Below are positions 44,697 to 46,484 of a DNA stretch of 46,484 bases, in pieces. The translations under genes were made by a program, and so were the position numbers. How positions within the stretch are numbered: position 1 is the stretch's first letter; every line of letters starts with the position of its first letter. The stretch is from Desulfobacteraceae bacterium (GTDB taxonomy: Bacteria; Desulfobacterota; Desulfobacteria; Desulfobacterales; JAABSP01). The stretch is taken from the NCBI GenBank assembly GCA_011389855.1, contig JAABTM010000005.1, positions 1 through 46,484 of the forward strand, written 5' to 3'. The notes under the pieces are model-generated. The model saw only the letters and a program-made list of their open reading frames with translations. It searched no databases and had not been told where the DNA came from.

Positions 44697-45746
44697 ATGG
44701 CGGAAATCGATTTTGGCGGCACGACGGAAGAGGTGATTACCTCGGATGAATTCACGCTGGACAAGGCCCGGGAGGTGCTGAAGGACGAGACCGTGGCGAT
44801 CCTGGGATACGGCGTCCAGGGGCCGGGGCAGGCCCTCAACCTGCGGGACAACGGCATCGGCGTCATCGTGGGGCAGCGGGAAGGCGGGGCATCCTGGGAC
44901 CGGGCCGTCACGGACGGGTTCGTCCCCGGCAAGACCCTCTTGCCGGTCGAGGAAGCGGCCCAGAGGGCAACCGTCCTCCAGTACCTGCTCTCCGACGCCG
45001 GCCAGGTGGCCATGTGGCCCAAGGTCAAGGCGTGTCTCAACGAGGGGGACGCCCTTTATTTTTCCCACGGCTTCGGCATCGTCTACCGCGAACAGACCGA
45101 TATCGTGCCGCCGGAGAACGTGGACGTCATTCTGGTGGCGCCCAAAGGCTCCGGGCGCACCGTCCGAACCAACTTCCTGGACGGCTCGGGCATCAACTCC
45201 AGCTTCGCCATCCATCAGGATTTCACGGGTCGGGCCCGGGAGCGGACCCTGGCCCTGGGCATCGCCATCGGCTCCGGGTATCTTTTCCCCACCACCTTCG
45301 AGAAAGAGGTGTTCAGCGACCTCACCGGCGAACGGGGCGTGCTCATGGGATGCTTGGCCGGCGCCATGGAGGCCCAGTACAACGTCCTCCGGAAAAACGG
45401 CCACAGCCCCAGCGAGGCCTTCAACGAGACCGTCGAGGAACTGACCCAGAGCCTCATCCGGCTGGTGGCCGAAAACGGCATGGACTGGATGTTCGGCAAC
45501 TGCTCCACCACGGCCCAGCGGGGCGCGCTGGACTGGTCCCCCAAGTTCCGGGACGCCGTGGCGCCAGTCTTCGAGGATCTTTACAATAGTGTCAAAACCG
45601 GTAAGGAAACGGCCCGGGTGCTCGACGTCAACAGCGCCCCCGACTACCGGGAGAAGCTCCAGAAGGAACTCGACGAGATCAAAAATTCCGAAATGTGGAA
45701 GGCCGGCGCCGCCGTACGGGCGCTCAGACCCGAAAACCGACGGTAG
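44697..45746 (+). CDS. ilvC: Ketol-acid reductoisomerase
   Basis: The 349-residue enzyme isomerises and reduces acetolactate or acetohydroxybutyrate with NADPH and magnesium. The dinucleotide site is GYGVQG (37-42) followed by PGQALNLRDNG, and the knotted C-terminal domain carries the acidic metal ligands in LMGCLAGAMEAQYNVL and FNETVEELTQSL. N-terminal residues 1-20 extend slightly beyond short class I enzymes. AAGAGGAG sits nine bases before ATG 44697. It follows the DUF433/PIN-like pair and precedes cimA by 28 bp, so the operon continues. Confidence 0.96.
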   Translation: MAEIDFGGTTEEVITSDEFTLDKAREVLKDETVAILGYGVQGPGQALNLRDNGIGVIVGQREGGASWDRAVTDGFVPGKTLLPVEEAAQRATVLQYLLSDAGQVAMWPKVKACLNEGDALYFSHGFGIVYREQTDIVPPENVDVILVAPKGSGRTVRTNFLDGSGINSSFAIHQDFTGRARERTLALGIAIGSGYLFPTTFEKEVFSDLTGERGVLMGCLAGAMEAQYNVLRKNGHSPSEAFNETVEELTQSLIRLVAENGMDWMFGNCSTTAQRGALDWSPKFRDAVAPVFEDLYNSVKTGKETARVLDVNSAPDYREKLQKELDEIKNSEMWKAGAAVRALRPENRR

Positions 45747-45774
45747 TCACATAACGATAAGGAGGGACAACACA

Positions 45775-46484
45775 ATGGAACCGGTTTTACTTTACGACAC
45801 CACCTTGAGAGACGGCACCCAGGGCGAAAACATCAACTTCTCGGCCGAGGAAAAGATCAAGATCGCCCGGCGTCTGGACGACTTCGGAATCCATTACATC
45901 GAAGGCGGGTGGCCCGGTTCCAACCCCAGGGACAAGCGGTTCTTCGAGCTGGCGGCGGACGTCGAGTTCAAGAACGCCCGCCTGACCGCCTTCGGCGCCA
46001 CGCGACGGCCCGGCATCGCGCCAGAAGAGGACCCCAATCTGGCGGCCCTCCTAGAGAGCAGCACCCCGGCGGTGGCGGTGTTCGGGAAAACCTGGGACCT
46101 CCACGTCCGGATCATGAAAAACACCCTCGAAGAGAACCTGGCCATGATCGGCGACACCGTGGCCTATCTGAAAGACAGAGGGCGCGAGGTCATTTACGAC
46201 GCCGAGCATTTCTTCGACGGGTACAATGACAATCCGACCTACGCGCTGTCCACCCTGAAATCGGCGCTGGAAAACGGCGCCGATTTCATCGTGCTGTGCG
46301 ACACCAACGGCGGGACCCTGCCTTTCGATCTCCAGCGGATCATCGGGGACGTTCGGGCCGCCCTCGCCGACCGGTTCGGCGAGGACCGCGTCCGGCTGGG
46401 GATCCATACCCACAACGACAGCGGCATGGCCGTGGCCAACACGGTCATCGCTGTCGAGGCCGGGGCGGTCATGGTTCAGGGAAC
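45775..46484 (+). CDS. cimA: Citramalate synthase (3' end beyond window)
   Basis: At least 236 codons are present and the frame is open at the window end. The N-terminus has the isopropylmalate-synthase-family signature DTTLRDGTQGENINFSAEEK (8-27), with Arg and Asp for the 2-keto acid and metal, and GIHTHNDSGMAVAN holds the HxH metal ligands. The EGGWPGSNPRD segment and close similarity in style to CimA, rather than LeuA, favour citramalate synthase. That enzyme makes (R)-citramalate from pyruvate and acetyl-CoA, the threonine-independent route to isoleucine. Its place at the end of an ilv operon under an Ile-rich leader supports this. GGAGGG precedes ATG 45775. Confidence 0.9.
   Translation, partial: MEPVLLYDTTLRDGTQGENINFSAEEKIKIARRLDDFGIHYIEGGWPGSNPRDKRFFELAADVEFKNARLTAFGATRRPGIAPEEDPNLAALLESSTPAVAVFGKTWDLHVRIMKNTLEENLAMIGDTVAYLKDRGREVIYDAEHFFDGYNDNPTYALSTLKSALENGADFIVLCDTNGGTLPFDLQRIIGDVRAALADRFGEDRVRLGIHTHNDSGMAVANTVIAVEAGAVMVQG

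Overview
The window looks like chromosomal DNA of a GC-rich Gram-negative deltaproteobacterium (Desulfobacterota, sulfate-reducer type). This is inferred from gene content and codon bias: LigA, FtsY and SMC of bacterial type, a PPi-dependent phosphofructokinase, citramalate-based isoleucine synthesis, HD-GYP and V4R regulators, and lipoproteins with clear lipoboxes. No rRNA, tRNA, CRISPR array or complete insertion sequence was seen.

Layout. Positions 1-3303 (+) hold a partial small protein, a nucleoside phosphorylase, NAD-dependent DNA ligase and an acylphosphatase, packed with overlapping start and stop codons. Positions 3372-8464 (-) carry HU, ftsY and smc. Next come a large lipoprotein joining a papain-like protease, leucine-rich repeats and a degenerate alpha/beta hydrolase (8573-11233, -) and an unrecognised 773-residue protein (11470-13791, -). 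A BASS-type transporter is translationally coupled to an AT-richer ATPase with a nuclease-like C-terminus (14007-16777, +). A polar amino-acid ABC transporter (16805-19431, -) is preceded by a frame-disrupted zinc-ribbon gene (19457-19625). It is divergent from PPi-PFK and an EamA permease (19869-22861, +).

Positions 22862-27533 form an AT-rich island with three leftward envelope genes: a TPR membrane protein, an M48 metalloprotease lipoprotein and an SH3/TPR periplasmic protein. Rightward from 27534 lie a sigma-region-4-like protein and an unknown partner. Two signalling pairs follow: a PAS histidine kinase with an HD-GYP response regulator (30179-33201), and a hybrid kinase with a V4R protein (37122-39606). 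Between them are a glycine-betaine-type binding protein (-) and glnD (+).

The right end is a branched-chain amino-acid operon: ilvD, ilvB, ilvN, a DUF433/PIN-like pair, ilvC and cimA (runs off the window). Between the V4R gene and ilvD I find what reads as a complete ribosome-mediated attenuator. It has a 28-codon leader peptide very rich in Ile, Leu and Val codons, a 1:2 hairpin, a 15-bp antiterminator and a rho-independent terminator. I consider this the best-supported unlisted element of the window. Other points of interest are a mobile-type palindrome read in frame inside the SMC hinge, the toxin-antitoxin-like pair inside the ilv operon, the protease/LRR/hydrolase fusion, and the sigma-like/unknown pair with repeated promoter-like motifs upstream.
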